A stretch of DNA of 64,000 nucleotides from Aquiflexum gelatinilyticum (GTDB lineage: Bacteria > Bacteroidota > Bacteroidia > Cytophagales > Cyclobacteriaceae), in contig NZ_JANSUY010000012.1 of NCBI RefSeq assembly GCF_024741135.1, positions 1-64,000 of the forward strand, read 5' to 3'. The notes under the pieces were generated by a model. That model searched no databases. It was not told the origin of the DNA and saw only the letters and a list, made by a program, of their open reading frames with translations. Position numbers and translations under genes: made by a program. Below, piece by piece: positions 34,786-43,506 of this stretch (position 1 is its first letter; each line of letters opens with the position of its first letter).

Positions 34786-34940
34786 TCTAAAAAAGACATA
34801 AGATGAGAGATTTGAGACATGAAACTTACTCAATAAATTGTGAAAATTTGCCAAATATTCGATTTATGGATTTAAAATTCAATTTGTTTTAGGCAGCAAA
34901 TAAATCCTTCGATGTATTCCTCATTCAACTTTGATCATTC

Positions 34941-34968
34941 TTTTGCGTCTTCGCGTCTCTGCGTGAGT
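34941..34968. repeat. Degenerate GCGTC repeat (TTTGCGTCTTCGCGTCTCTGCG)
   Basis: GCGTC or GCGTG recurs three times at 8- and 9-base spacing, a GC-rich island in AT-rich intergenic DNA. Very similar strings are familiar to me from intergenic DNA of unrelated bacteria, though I cannot confirm that here. Function unknown. Confidence 0.6.
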
Positions 34969-34992
34969 AATAATCCTAAAATAAAAATTCCT

Positions 34993-35000
34993 TATTTTTG
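34993..35000 (+). promoter_or_regulatory. Possible -7 box of fabG
   Basis: TATTTTTG fits TAnnTTTG and lies 33 bases before ATG 35034. The expected TTTG 19-20 bases upstream is absent (ATAA there), so the promoter is either weak or activated. Confidence 0.35.
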
Positions 35001-35033
35001 GGTTTTTAACAGAAACCTATCAAAGAAAATAAC

Positions 35034-35780
35034 ATGGGATTATTAAGCGGAAAAACAGCTCTGATCACCGGAGCATCCAAAGGAATCGGTAAAGCAATAG
35101 CTGTAAGATTTGCCCAAGAAGGTGCCAATGTAGCCTTCACGTACTTGTCAAGTGTAGAAAAAGGACAGGCTCTTGAGGCAGAATTGACGGCATTTGGGAT
35201 CAAAGCAAAAGGGTACCGTTCGGATGCCTCTGACTTCAAAGCTGCTGAGGAACTTGTCAATGGTGTGGTGGCTGAATTTGGCAGTTTGGACATCTTGGTC
35301 AACAATGCGGGTATCACTCGCGACAATCTCCTGATGAGAATGACCGAGGAAGCTTGGGATGAAGTCATAGGAGTCAACCTAAAATCCTGCTTTAATACCG
35401 TCAAAGCCGCAACGCGTCCAATGATGAAAGCCAAGTCAGGTTCCATCATAAACATCACTTCTGTGGTAGGCATCAAAGGGAATGCCGGACAAGCCAATTA
35501 TGCAGCTTCCAAATCCGGGATTATCGGCTTTACCAAGTCAGTAGCTTTGGAATTGGGTTCAAGAAATATCAGGGCAAATGCCGTGGCACCGGGATTTATC
35601 GAAACGGAAATGACAGCGGTATTGGATGAGAAAACTGTTCAGGGCTGGAGGGACGGTATCCCGATGAAGCGCGGCGGCCAACCTGAAGAAGTTGCCAATG
35701 CCTGCGTTTTCCTGGCTTCGGATATGAGTTCGTATATCTCAGGACAAGTCATCCAAGTAGATGGAGCGATGCTAACTTGA
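35034..35780 (+). CDS. fabG: 3-oxoacyl-ACP reductase
   Basis: 248 residues. A classical SDR: cofactor loop TGASKGIGKAIA (about 12-23), NNAG at about 90, catalytic Ser in NITSVVGIKG (about 141), and YAASKSG (Tyr about 155, Lys 159). The tail GQVIQVDGAM is typical for FabG, which reduces 3-oxoacyl-ACP with NADPH in fatty acid elongation. FabG rather than another SDR is supported by length and by MRMTEEAWDEVIGVNLKSCF. The gene is not with other fab genes here. A purine-rich tract and a terminator follow. Confidence 0.93.
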   Translation: MGLLSGKTALITGASKGIGKAIAVRFAQEGANVAFTYLSSVEKGQALEAELTAFGIKAKGYRSDASDFKAAEELVNGVVAEFGSLDILVNNAGITRDNLLMRMTEEAWDEVIGVNLKSCFNTVKAATRPMMKAKSGSIINITSVVGIKGNAGQANYAASKSGIIGFTKSVALELGSRNIRANAVAPGFIETEMTAVLDEKTVQGWRDGIPMKRGGQPEEVANACVFLASDMSSYISGQVIQVDGAMLT

Positions 35781-35832
35781 GAAGCGTGAGATTAGAGGCG
35801 ATAAAGTAGAAAATTTAGAATTTAGAATGTTC

Positions 35833-35868
35833 AAAAACCCTGAGCGGAATATCCCGGTCAGGGTTTTT
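35833..35868. terminator. Terminator of fabG overlapping the convergent gene end
   Basis: AAAAACCCTGA (35833-35843) pairs perfectly with TCAGGGTTTTT (35858-35868) over a 14-base loop, with T-runs on both strands. The right arm includes the stop codon of the convergent lipoprotein gene, so one hairpin serves both. Confidence 0.85.
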
Positions 35869-37030
35869 TGATTTTGCTGAGATCCAATCTATAAAACTCG
35901 TATTGGTCTTCAGAAACCTGATCGGGTTTATTCAGATAAAAACCGTCTGAAGCTATAAAGTAATTTTCCAATTTGGATCCGGGACCAAAATCGAATGTGT
36001 ATTCGGATATTGGATTTAGATCCGCATCATATATGCTGAGTAGGTGATGTTTTGTTCTTTCCCGGGTGGTTTCACCAGCGCCGGATTCATTTATTTTTGA
36101 AATCCTGATAAATACATTTCTGTACTTATCGTAAAGAAAATCTAAATGAGAACTAGCCTCTTTTTTTAATTCAACATAACCGTATTCCCCTCTAACGATG
36201 TTTTCACCGCCAATGAAATTAAATTCAACTCCGGAGTCTAGTTTTTTTCTGTCAACTATTTTGAAATCGGACATGACAAATACGGAATCAGAATATGGAA
36301 ATAAAACATAATTCTTACTGTCCATAATTTCAACGATTGGTGGATAAGACAAGTGGTCTTCAACAAAATCTGATCTATATCCAAAAGGAAAAGTTAGATT
36401 CTGAACAGCTGCCTTGTTTTCTTTCGAATCAAAAATGATAATCCATTCTTCGATTTTATCAAAGGCCTTTGTTTTTCCTGAAAAATTGCTACTTGGTGCA
36501 ACCAGTGGAACTACTGAAATTTGATACTGACTTTCAGAGACTTTGGTAAAATTGTTCCTCCTTCCATGGTACATGCTACTGTAATACGTATTTGGAAATT
36601 CCAGTTTCGAATCAATATGTTCCTCTTTTATTCTATTACCTTGATAATAGTCATAAAACCAACCGTCCATATTTACTATGGTCAAGGAATCCATCCCTTC
36701 AGCTATTAACAAGCCAATGTAACCTTTGAAGCTGTCTGGCCCATCAAAAGGAAGTTTGATTTCCTTGACTTTTTCTCCAGTTTGGATTGAATAATACTGG
36801 ATCGTCCTCTCCCTATCAGCCAAGGAAATGATAAAATCAATTCCTTGATGATGGATTACCTGTTTGACTTCTATATTTTTTGTCAAACTATCTTTCTTGA
36901 CGAGTAGATCGCCTGCTACCAATTCTTCAATTTTCCCAACATATATTTCATCAGAAGCCTTTTCCCCACAAGAAAACAGGGTAATCGAAAGAAGAAAAAC
37001 CAGAATTTGGGAAAAGGGACTTTTGAACAT
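35858..37030 (-). CDS. DUF4221-like beta-propeller lipoprotein
   Basis: 390 residues from ATG 37030, where MFKSPFSQILVFLLSITLFSC forms a lipoprotein signal (Cys21); the first Met of the frame (37066) lies upstream of it. The mature part has repeated strand segments (IDFIISLADRERTIQYYSI, SLTIVNMDGWFYDYYQG, YVLFPYSDSVFVMSDF) like the DUF4221/6-bladed propeller lipoproteins, and resembles the protein at 2553-3716. No catalytic motif. It probably acts as an envelope binding or sensing protein, but no partner gene adjoins it. Confidence 0.72.
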   Translation of the reverse strand: MFKSPFSQILVFLLSITLFSCGEKASDEIYVGKIEELVAGDLLVKKDSLTKNIEVKQVIHHQGIDFIISLADRERTIQYYSIQTGEKVKEIKLPFDGPDSFKGYIGLLIAEGMDSLTIVNMDGWFYDYYQGNRIKEEHIDSKLEFPNTYYSSMYHGRRNNFTKVSESQYQISVVPLVAPSSNFSGKTKAFDKIEEWIIIFDSKENKAAVQNLTFPFGYRSDFVEDHLSYPPIVEIMDSKNYVLFPYSDSVFVMSDFKIVDRKKLDSGVEFNFIGGENIVRGEYGYVELKKEASSHLDFLYDKYRNVFIRISKINESGAGETTRERTKHHLLSIYDADLNPISEYTFDFGPGSKLENYFIASDGFYLNKPDQVSEDQYEFYRLDLSKIKKP

Positions 37031-37132
37031 AATCCAAAAATAACAGATTAGTCGAAAAAATTTCATTCTTTTTGTAACTTTTTAAATCAAAGAAAGTATA
37101 TTGCATTGATATCATTTTAATATCATAACAAT

Positions 37133-37981
37133 ATGGAAAAAATAACTAAACCTATTTCCGGCTACTTGATGGTTTTGGTGGTCATCGCACTGATTCCGGC
37201 CACAGCATTTTCATTTATCAATGAATGGCATCTTTTGGGGGCAATCCTCGGGTTTGCCTTTATCATGATCACGCCAGGGTTTTTTACACTCCAGCCTAAC
37301 ATGGCGATGGTACTTGTCTTATTCGGTGCTTATAAAGGCACGGTGAAGGACACCGGTTTCTTCTGGGTCAATCCATTTATGACCAAAAGGAAAATCTCTC
37401 TCCGTGTCAAGAATTTTGAAAACAAACCCCTCAAAGTCAATGACAAAATCGGTAACCCGGTCATGGTCGGCACGATTGTGGTCTGGCAGGTAGAGGACAC
37501 CTTCAAAGCATCATTTGAAGTGGAAGATTATGAAAACTTCGTCCACCTACAGACTGATGCCGCAGTCCGAAAAATGGCAGGTTTGTATCCTTATGACGAT
37601 TTTGAGCATCAACATGCCGAAGTGACCCTCCGCTCGGGTGTGGAAGAAGTCAACCATTCATTGGAAGCAGAAATCATCGACAGACTGAAGTCTGCCGGAA
37701 TCAAAGTCATCGAAGCCCGTATCTCCCACTTGGCTTATGCTTCAGAAATCGCCTCGGCCATGCTCCAAAGACAACAAGCTACTGCTATTGTCGCCGCCCG
37801 TAGAATGATCGTTGACGGAGCAGTAGGCATGGTCGAAATGGCCTTGGAAGACCTCAAAATTAAAGGCATCATCGACTTTGAAGAATCCAAAAAAGCCGCA
37901 ATGGTCAGTAACCTGATGGTAGTGCTCTGCTCTGACAGAAGTGCAAGTCCGGTTCTGAATGTGGGAACTTTGAACCAATAG
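37133..37981 (+). CDS. SPFH-domain (stomatin-like) membrane protein
   Basis: 282 residues. Two N-terminal membrane segments (about 9-28 and 35-55) are followed by an SPFH/band-7 domain (about 58-230: MVLVLFGAYKGTVKDTGFFWVNPF, VMVGTIVVWQVEDTFKASFEV, IEARISHLAYASEIASAMLQRQQA). The tail IIDFEESKKAAMVSNLMVVLCSDRSA is characteristic of a Bacteroidota subgroup. SPFH proteins oligomerise to organise membrane patches. It begins a four-gene set with two PH-like membrane proteins and an Arc-type protein. Confidence 0.9.
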   Translation: MEKITKPISGYLMVLVVIALIPATAFSFINEWHLLGAILGFAFIMITPGFFTLQPNMAMVLVLFGAYKGTVKDTGFFWVNPFMTKRKISLRVKNFENKPLKVNDKIGNPVMVGTIVVWQVEDTFKASFEVEDYENFVHLQTDAAVRKMAGLYPYDDFEHQHAEVTLRSGVEEVNHSLEAEIIDRLKSAGIKVIEARISHLAYASEIASAMLQRQQATAIVAARRMIVDGAVGMVEMALEDLKIKGIIDFEESKKAAMVSNLMVVLCSDRSASPVLNVGTLNQ

Positions 37982-37984
37982 AAA

Positions 37985-38479
37985 ATGGTAGTCAATGAGA
38001 CACAAAGTTTCAGGGGAAGTTTCATCATGTTTGGAATGATCATGCTGGAAGTCCCCACCTTGGTGCTTTTGATTGTACTTTGGCAAAAAGGAAAACTGGG
38101 AGAAGATGGTTTGCCGGCGATATTGTTTGTCGGAGCGATCATTTTGATCACTTTCCTTTTTCTGATGAGCATCAAACTGGAATTGAGAATGGACGATAAA
38201 TCCATTGCTTTCAGAAATCCTCCACTGAAAAATAAATGGCAGAAAATCCCATTCTCGGAAATAAATTCGATTCAAGTCAAAAAAATGGATGGGCTGTTGG
38301 AATATGGAGGTATTGGAGTGAGATATTCAAAAAATGTAAAGGCATACATTTTCTTTTCTGATCATGTAGTGGAAGTTCAGCTTCAAACCAAAAAGCTGGT
38401 CTTCAGCACCAGAAAGCACAATGAAGTCAAAGAGATGATTGAAGTTTGGAATGAAAACGGATTTGAAAACAAGACCTAA
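37985..38479 (+). CDS. PH-like membrane protein (first of two)
   Basis: 164 residues. Two membrane helices (about 11-33 and 42-62) lead to a cytoplasmic beta-rich domain that looks like a bacterial PH domain (DDKSIAFRNPPLKNKWQKIPFSEINSIQV, GLLEYGGIGVRYS, TKKLVFSTRKHNEVKEM). The motif WEYGG/LEYGG-hGhRY is shared with the next gene, so the two arose by duplication. It starts 3 bp after the SPFH stop; function unknown. Confidence 0.75.
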   Translation: MVVNETQSFRGSFIMFGMIMLEVPTLVLLIVLWQKGKLGEDGLPAILFVGAIILITFLFLMSIKLELRMDDKSIAFRNPPLKNKWQKIPFSEINSIQVKKMDGLLEYGGIGVRYSKNVKAYIFFSDHVVEVQLQTKKLVFSTRKHNEVKEMIEVWNENGFENKT

Positions 38480-38480
38480 C

Positions 38481-38966
38481 ATGAAGCATTTTATATTTAA
38501 AGAAACCCAAAAATTCACTCAACTGTGGATTTGGATGCTATTGGTTGTTGTGGCAGTAATCGTATTGCTCAGCATTATCAGTATTGAAGATTTTAATCTT
38601 TCAGACAAATTGATCCCAATCGGAATCGTTGGACTCGTATTTGTACTGTTTCTCTCACTGACGCTCAAAACCACGATTGACTCAAAATCATTGTCATTTA
38701 GCTATTTTCCTTTTGTAGGAAAAAAGACGTTTGGCTTTAATGATATTGAAACCATGGCCTTGATCGAGTACAACTCACTTTGGGAATATGGGGGATGGGG
38801 GTTGAGGTACAATTTTGATTCCTGGGCCTACAATACTGGTGGTAAATTCGGTATCATGGTCACCACCAAAGACAAAAAATTCCTCCTTGGCACGCACATG
38901 CCTGAGGAAGCTCAAAAAGCCATTGAGATGTTTGAAGCATACAAATCCAAAAATCATGGCAGCTAA
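38481..38966 (+). CDS. PH-like membrane protein (second of two)
   Basis: 161 residues from ATG 38481, one base after the preceding stop. Two helices (about 10-32, 42-62) precede a PH-like domain (DSKSLSFSYFPFVGKKTFGFNDIETM, LWEYGGWGLRYN, FGIMVTTKDKKFLLGTHMPEEA). The match to the previous gene in both parts supports a tandem duplication. Its stop overlaps the Arc-type gene by 11 bp. Confidence 0.76.
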   Translation: MKHFIFKETQKFTQLWIWMLLVVVAVIVLLSIISIEDFNLSDKLIPIGIVGLVFVLFLSLTLKTTIDSKSLSFSYFPFVGKKTFGFNDIETMALIEYNSLWEYGGWGLRYNFDSWAYNTGGKFGIMVTTKDKKFLLGTHMPEEAQKAIEMFEAYKSKNHGS

Positions 38967-39132
38967 GAAACCGTTTGCCTTACGGATAGATGAAAACCTC
39001 ATGAAGGCTGTAGAGAAATGGGCAGAGGATGAATTTCGCAGTGCCAACGGGCAACTGGAATGGATCATCCATGAAGCCTTAAAAAAATCCGGAAGGTTAC
39101 CTTCCACACTAAAAAAAGACCCGGAATCTTAA
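38956..39132 (+). CDS. Arc-type ribbon-helix-helix-like small protein
   Basis: 58 residues from ATG 38956 (MAAKKPFALRIDENLMKAVE), too short for many gene finders. The beta-strand KPFALRID followed by two helices (ENLMKAVEKWAEDEFRSANG, QLEWIIHEALKKSGR) is the Arc-like ribbon-helix-helix pattern, which binds DNA as a dimer. Many of these gene sets in Bacteroidota keep it, with the SPFH gene. The gene overlaps the preceding PH gene by 11 bp, and the terminator hairpin overlaps its 3' end. A role as repressor of its operon is possible. Confidence 0.78.
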   Translation: MAAKKPFALRIDENLMKAVEKWAEDEFRSANGQLEWIIHEALKKSGRLPSTLKKDPES

Positions 39133-39144
39133 TAGGTTCCGGGT
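39119..39144. terminator. Terminator of the SPFH set
   Basis: ACCCGGAA (39119-39126) pairs perfectly with TTCCGGGT (39137-39144) over a 10-base loop, then TTTGTTTTT. The left arm lies in the last codons of the Arc-type gene. Preceding A-rich DNA lets it also act on the convergent tolC-type gene. Confidence 0.85.
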
Positions 39145-39151
39145 TTTGTTT

Positions 39152-40633
39152 TTAATCTGCATCAGGATTGTACAGCAATTGCCTGAATTCAAAATCATAT
39201 AAAGTCAACTGACGCATCTCATAAAAGGCTGTCCAATAATCCCTCAAGGACTGGATGTAAGCCCTTCGGTTTTGGTCTTTTTCCTGCTGCGCAATATTCA
39301 GGTCGGTGATGGTCACATTTCCATTTTGATACCTTCGCAAGGAAATCTCATAGCGTTTTTCCGCTACCTCATCAGAAAGTTCAGTAATTTTAAGCCTGTC
39401 ACGCAGCATGGCAAAATTCTTTACTTTCGTAAAAATCTCCTGCTCAAAATTGATGATATCCTGCTCGACGGTATATTCTACTAATTGCTTGTTTGCCTGT
39501 GCCTGACCCATTCTTGCTTTATTTCTACCCCAATCGAGAATAGGGATCGAAAAGCCGAGATTGATAAGGGTCTGCCTGTTGGGATCGACGTAAATATCTC
39601 CCCAAGTCAAACCTGCATTATTGAGACCGTAACTCGCATTCAACAGGACATTGAAGCGCTGTCCCCTTGCCTGTGCCAGGTCCGATTCAGCTTCCAGTTT
39701 TCTCCGGTCAAATCCCATCGCATCTGCCCTGTTGAGAAAAGCAAACTCGATTGCCTCCTCCACTTTGATATCGATAGGGACGATCACATTGGGAGGAATG
39801 AGGGTCAGTTCAGAAGTCTCGTTAAGTCCAATGTATGATTTGAGTCTAAGGTTGTTGGCCTCCAGGTCCAATTGGGCCTGGGCGAGATCTTGTCTCGCCT
39901 GCAAAACCTGTAACTCTACCTGAAGGAGTTTGTCCTCATATGTGGTCCCGATATTGTACCTCCCCTGTTCGATTTTGAGGATTTCCTGTGTATTGCTCAG
40001 GTTTTTTGTCGCGATTTCCAGATTGACCTGAGATACCAAAAAGTCAAAAAACAAAGCAGTTACGGTCATCCCGATCTGTTCCATTTCCTCTACATATCCC
40101 CTCTTGCTTTCCTCAAAAATCAGAGGTTCAATTTTTCTGTCCCATTTCAGGGGATTGAAAGCAAAAATAGGTTGCCTCAACCGAACATTGACAGGCACAC
40201 CACTCCATTGGGTCTGAGGAGAAGTGACCGGTGCCAGAAAATTATCAAACCTGTTGGTGGAGGAATTGATGGAAATATTGCCACCGGTAGCGGCTATTTC
40301 TTGTTCAATACCTAATTCCAAATCCATGAAGTTTTGCCTCACTTCTCTAAATTCGATGGTTCCATCAGGTTGGGTGACATTGTTGAATGCCTGTGAAAAT
40401 CCCGGGATGGTACCGCTCAGCCTGAGCTGGGGATTATAATTGGATTGGTAAAAACGGTAATTCCAATACCTGTTTTCTTTTCTCGTTTGTGCCCTCAGTG
40501 CAGCCGGAGACCTTGCCTTGGCCCTGGCTACCATCTCCTCGAGGGTAAATGTTACTCTTTCTTGGGAATAAGATTGGATGGAAAAACCAAACATCCAAAC
40601 TATTAAAATACTCAAATAATAATGTTTACTCAT
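39152..40633 (-). CDS. TolC-family outer-membrane efflux protein
   Basis: 493 residues with signal peptide ending YSQ at about residue 23. Two OEP repeats follow: FTLEEMVARAKARSPAALRAQ to about 250, and the second to the end (AIEFAFLNRADAMGFDRRKLEAE, AEKRYEISLRRYQNGNVTITDLNIAQQEKDQN). It forms the trimeric outer-membrane exit duct. It is the last gene of an adaptor-permease-duct operon and overlaps the permease stop by 8 bp. Confidence 0.93.
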   Translation of the reverse strand: MSKHYYLSILIVWMFGFSIQSYSQERVTFTLEEMVARAKARSPAALRAQTRKENRYWNYRFYQSNYNPQLRLSGTIPGFSQAFNNVTQPDGTIEFREVRQNFMDLELGIEQEIAATGGNISINSSTNRFDNFLAPVTSPQTQWSGVPVNVRLRQPIFAFNPLKWDRKIEPLIFEESKRGYVEEMEQIGMTVTALFFDFLVSQVNLEIATKNLSNTQEILKIEQGRYNIGTTYEDKLLQVELQVLQARQDLAQAQLDLEANNLRLKSYIGLNETSELTLIPPNVIVPIDIKVEEAIEFAFLNRADAMGFDRRKLEAESDLAQARGQRFNVLLNASYGLNNAGLTWGDIYVDPNRQTLINLGFSIPILDWGRNKARMGQAQANKQLVEYTVEQDIINFEQEIFTKVKNFAMLRDRLKITELSDEVAEKRYEISLRRYQNGNVTITDLNIAQQEKDQNRRAYIQSLRDYWTAFYEMRQLTLYDFEFRQLLYNPDAD

Positions 40634-41963
40634 ACCTTAAAGAAGTTATAGGATCTTGCATTGCTGCTTTTCTTGCCGGGGCGATTCCAAAAATCAATCC
40701 GACGGTAGCTGCGACGCCAAATGATAGGACGATGGAGGGAAGGGTGATGATGGTCGGAAAATCCCCAAAAGTAGATACCAAATGGGCCAATAAAATCCCC
40801 AATATTACGCCTATTATCCCTCCTGAAATACTGATCATGACGGCTTCAAACAGAAACTGATTGACAATATCGGATTTTTTTGCTCCCAACGAAAGCCTTA
40901 ATCCTATTTCCTTTATTCTTTCCATCACGGAGGCAAGCATGATGTTCATAATCCCAATACCACCCACCAAAAGTGAAATGCCTGCTATTGCCCCTAGGAC
41001 AATATTGAAAATATTCTGCGTCCGCTGCTGTTGTTTGAGCAATAGCTCAGGGATGGTAATTTCAAAGTCCACCACATTCATATGCCTCCTTTCCAAAAGC
41101 TTTGAAATCACTTCTGCAGTGGGATTGAGGGATTCACTCTCTACCACTTGAACTACTATTTTATCTATCTGATGGTAATTGGGGTCAACAGAAAGGGAGG
41201 CAGACTCTTGATCCATCACCCCTGCACCTGTGACCAAATCCCTGTTTTTGAACCGGATCAACATCGTCTGAATAGGAACATAGACATCCATATTGAAATC
41301 CCGGATACCCAACTTGGAAATACTCTGCTCTGATACCAACCGCTCCTCCATCACGCCAATGACTTCAAGCCATTGGTTTCCACTTTTTATCATCTTTCCG
41401 ATGGGGTTTTCCTTAGAGAAAAATTTGGTTTGAACGGATCTTCCGATGATACAGACAGGATCGCCGTTGAGGAGGTTCATTTCCGAAAACATTTTTCCTT
41501 CTCTAAGGTGAAAATCCAATACTTCAAAATAAGCCGGCGTGACACCGACAAGTTTGGCAGACCTCCTGATCCCACTCTTGACAAGATTCGTTTCCAAAAC
41601 GATTTCAGGACTGATATTTTTAATTCCGGGGATGGTTTTCACAATGGATTCTACATCCGAAAGTTTCAATCCAGGAGAATACTTTCCTTTTTCTTCTTCA
41701 AGATCAGAATCTTCCGCTAGGTTTTCTTCCACCTGATTGACCACAGGTGTGATGACGATATTGTTGACACCGACCAATCTGATCTGTTCGAGGATTTCCT
41801 GCTGTGCGCCATTGCCGATAGCGAGCATGGCGATTACTGCTGCCACTCCAAAAATTATCCCCAAAGCCGTCAACAGCGACCTCAATTTGTTGGCGAGAAC
41901 TGCTTCAAGGGCGATGTGGAAATTGGCTTTTAATCTTTCATTACGATCGAAAATGAGACTCAT
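40626..41963 (-). CDS. MacB/FtsX-type ABC transporter permease
   Basis: 445 residues. N-terminal helix in ALEAVLANKLRSLLTALGIIFGVAAVIAMLA, a periplasmic MacB-PCD domain (about 50-285), then the FtsX domain with three helices (LGAIAGISLLVGGIGIMNIMLASVMERIKEIGLRLSLGAKKSDI through PSIVLSFGVAATVGLIFG, and the family end PARKAAMQDPITSLRYE). The N-terminal nucleotide-binding domain of MacB is absent, so an ATPase subunit must come from elsewhere. Start ATG 41963, 8 bp after the adaptor stop. Such pumps export peptides, lipids or macrolide-like compounds. Confidence 0.93.
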   Translation of the reverse strand: MSLIFDRNERLKANFHIALEAVLANKLRSLLTALGIIFGVAAVIAMLAIGNGAQQEILEQIRLVGVNNIVITPVVNQVEENLAEDSDLEEEKGKYSPGLKLSDVESIVKTIPGIKNISPEIVLETNLVKSGIRRSAKLVGVTPAYFEVLDFHLREGKMFSEMNLLNGDPVCIIGRSVQTKFFSKENPIGKMIKSGNQWLEVIGVMEERLVSEQSISKLGIRDFNMDVYVPIQTMLIRFKNRDLVTGAGVMDQESASLSVDPNYHQIDKIVVQVVESESLNPTAEVISKLLERRHMNVVDFEITIPELLLKQQQRTQNIFNIVLGAIAGISLLVGGIGIMNIMLASVMERIKEIGLRLSLGAKKSDIVNQFLFEAVMISISGGIIGVILGILLAHLVSTFGDFPTIITLPSIVLSFGVAATVGLIFGIAPARKAAMQDPITSLRYE

Positions 41964-41971
41964 AGGTAGAT

Positions 41972-43306
41972 TTAGTTTCTGACAGGCCTGATTTGATACC
42001 CGGGTCTCATGGTGGAATCCGCCTCAGAAGTTATCTCTTCCCTGTTAAGGTTTCGTTTTCCGTCCAATTCTGCCAATAAACTGATACTTGTATCCTGAGA
42101 CCATTCAGGTGTGGAAAGAAAAATACCCTGTCCTTCTTCCAAGCCCATCTCAATAATGACGTCATTGGAATTTGCCAAACCTAATTTTACTTCCTGTTTT
42201 TTGCCGTTTTTAAGATAAACGTAATTGATACTGTCACTTTCGACATTGATGGCCTCCAAAGGAACATAGACCACATCGCCTTTTTCTTCTATCAAAATCG
42301 AGTTGCTTGTAGTCATGGCAGGTCTAAGGAGCACGTCACTTTCATTGACCCTGACCAACACCTCAAATACCTTCGCATCTGAGTTTGGTCTTTGCTGCCC
42401 AACATTGGCTACCTGGATCACCTGACCTGACAGTTTTTTGTCAGGAAAAGCATCCAACCCGATTTGCACAGTCTGACCTACTTTGACCTTTCTGATATCC
42501 ACTTCATTGATGTAGGTGATGCTCTGCATGGTGCTGAGGTCAGGGAGTGTAGCCACCACAGGATCCCATGAACTGATCTGTGAGCCTTCCTTGACTTTTC
42601 CTCCCCTCCCCTGACGGTAGATAACCATGCCGTTTTGTGGAGCCAAAACTGTAAACTTTTCCAAAGCTTCCTGCATTTGGGACACTTCCAGTTCCGCCTC
42701 TCTCAACCTTGCGGATACCTCGACCATTCTAGCTTTTTCCTGAAGCGTCTTGATCCTGTACCGCTCTTTGGCCTGCTGCAGGTCACGAATGGCCTTTTGG
42801 TAATTATATTCGTTTTGTTTGATGATTGCAGGCGGTTCATATTGGGACTGATCCAAGACAAGCTTCTTGGCGCCAACTTCATAATCCAGGTTGATCAGGT
42901 TATCCCTTTCCAACCGCAGTACCAAAGAAGTATCCAATTGGGTTTGTTCAAAAGCCGCACGTGTCTGTTCCAAATCAAGCCTTCGGTCCTCAAGGCGTCC
43001 AAAAAGTTCTGTTTTGTCCAGTGAAGCAATGAAGTCGCCCTTTTTGACCACTGTGCCCTCATCCACCATAGTCTCAATGGTGAAGTTTCCTATTCTATAT
43101 CTTCGCGCTTCAATAGGCCCGAGTATCTCAATGGAATTGAGCGCCTGCAATTCTCCTGAGGAGGTGATTTCGACCTTGAATTGGCCTTTTTTGACTTCTG
43201 ACAATATTTCAAAGCCTTCTTTCTTTCCGGAGGAAAAAAATAGCCAATACAGTGCAATGAGCCCAACAAAAATCCCTAATCCTATATAAATATTCTTCTT
43301 TTGCAT
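41972..43306 (-). CDS. Efflux periplasmic adaptor (HlyD/MFP family)
   Basis: 444 residues. A membrane anchor (about 6-24) is followed by a barrel/lipoyl half-motif (ITSSGELQALNSIEILGP, FIASLDKTELFGRLEDRRLDLEQ), a long alpha hairpin (about 115-215) and the second lipoyl half with AYGMVIYRQG-like sequence (VLAPQNGMVIYRQGRGG), then beta-barrel and membrane-proximal domains. It bridges the permease and the TolC duct. It is the first gene of the operon; nothing upstream within 200 bp encodes the ATPase. Confidence 0.92.
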   Translation of the reverse strand: MQKKNIYIGLGIFVGLIALYWLFFSSGKKEGFEILSEVKKGQFKVEITSSGELQALNSIEILGPIEARRYRIGNFTIETMVDEGTVVKKGDFIASLDKTELFGRLEDRRLDLEQTRAAFEQTQLDTSLVLRLERDNLINLDYEVGAKKLVLDQSQYEPPAIIKQNEYNYQKAIRDLQQAKERYRIKTLQEKARMVEVSARLREAELEVSQMQEALEKFTVLAPQNGMVIYRQGRGGKVKEGSQISSWDPVVATLPDLSTMQSITYINEVDIRKVKVGQTVQIGLDAFPDKKLSGQVIQVANVGQQRPNSDAKVFEVLVRVNESDVLLRPAMTTSNSILIEEKGDVVYVPLEAINVESDSINYVYLKNGKKQEVKLGLANSNDVIIEMGLEEGQGIFLSTPEWSQDTSISLLAELDGKRNLNREEITSEADSTMRPGYQIRPVRN

Positions 43307-43506
43307 GGTTGGTAAGCTATTTTGGTTATTTCAAAGTTAGCCAAAAATAGGCTCAAAATCAGCCCAATAAGCATGCTATAAAGCCATTAAAGTAATTTTT
43401 AATTAATCCTGTGGACAGAAAGAGAAAACCGAAAAATTGAAATGGTTTTGATAAATTGCGCGCTTATTGGGGAAATAAAATCCCAAAAAACCGAGCAAAT
43501 CCAGAT

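Larger units (their letters stand above)
34724..35033. other. Divergent intergenic region lpdA-fabG
   Basis: 310 bp without a gene. It holds the predicted lpdA promoter (34755-34785), a purine-rich stretch at about 34800-34830, the GCGTCTTCGCGTC repeat (34941-34968), and a TATTTTTG box (34993-35000) suited to fabG with no good partner upstream. Confidence 0.6.
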
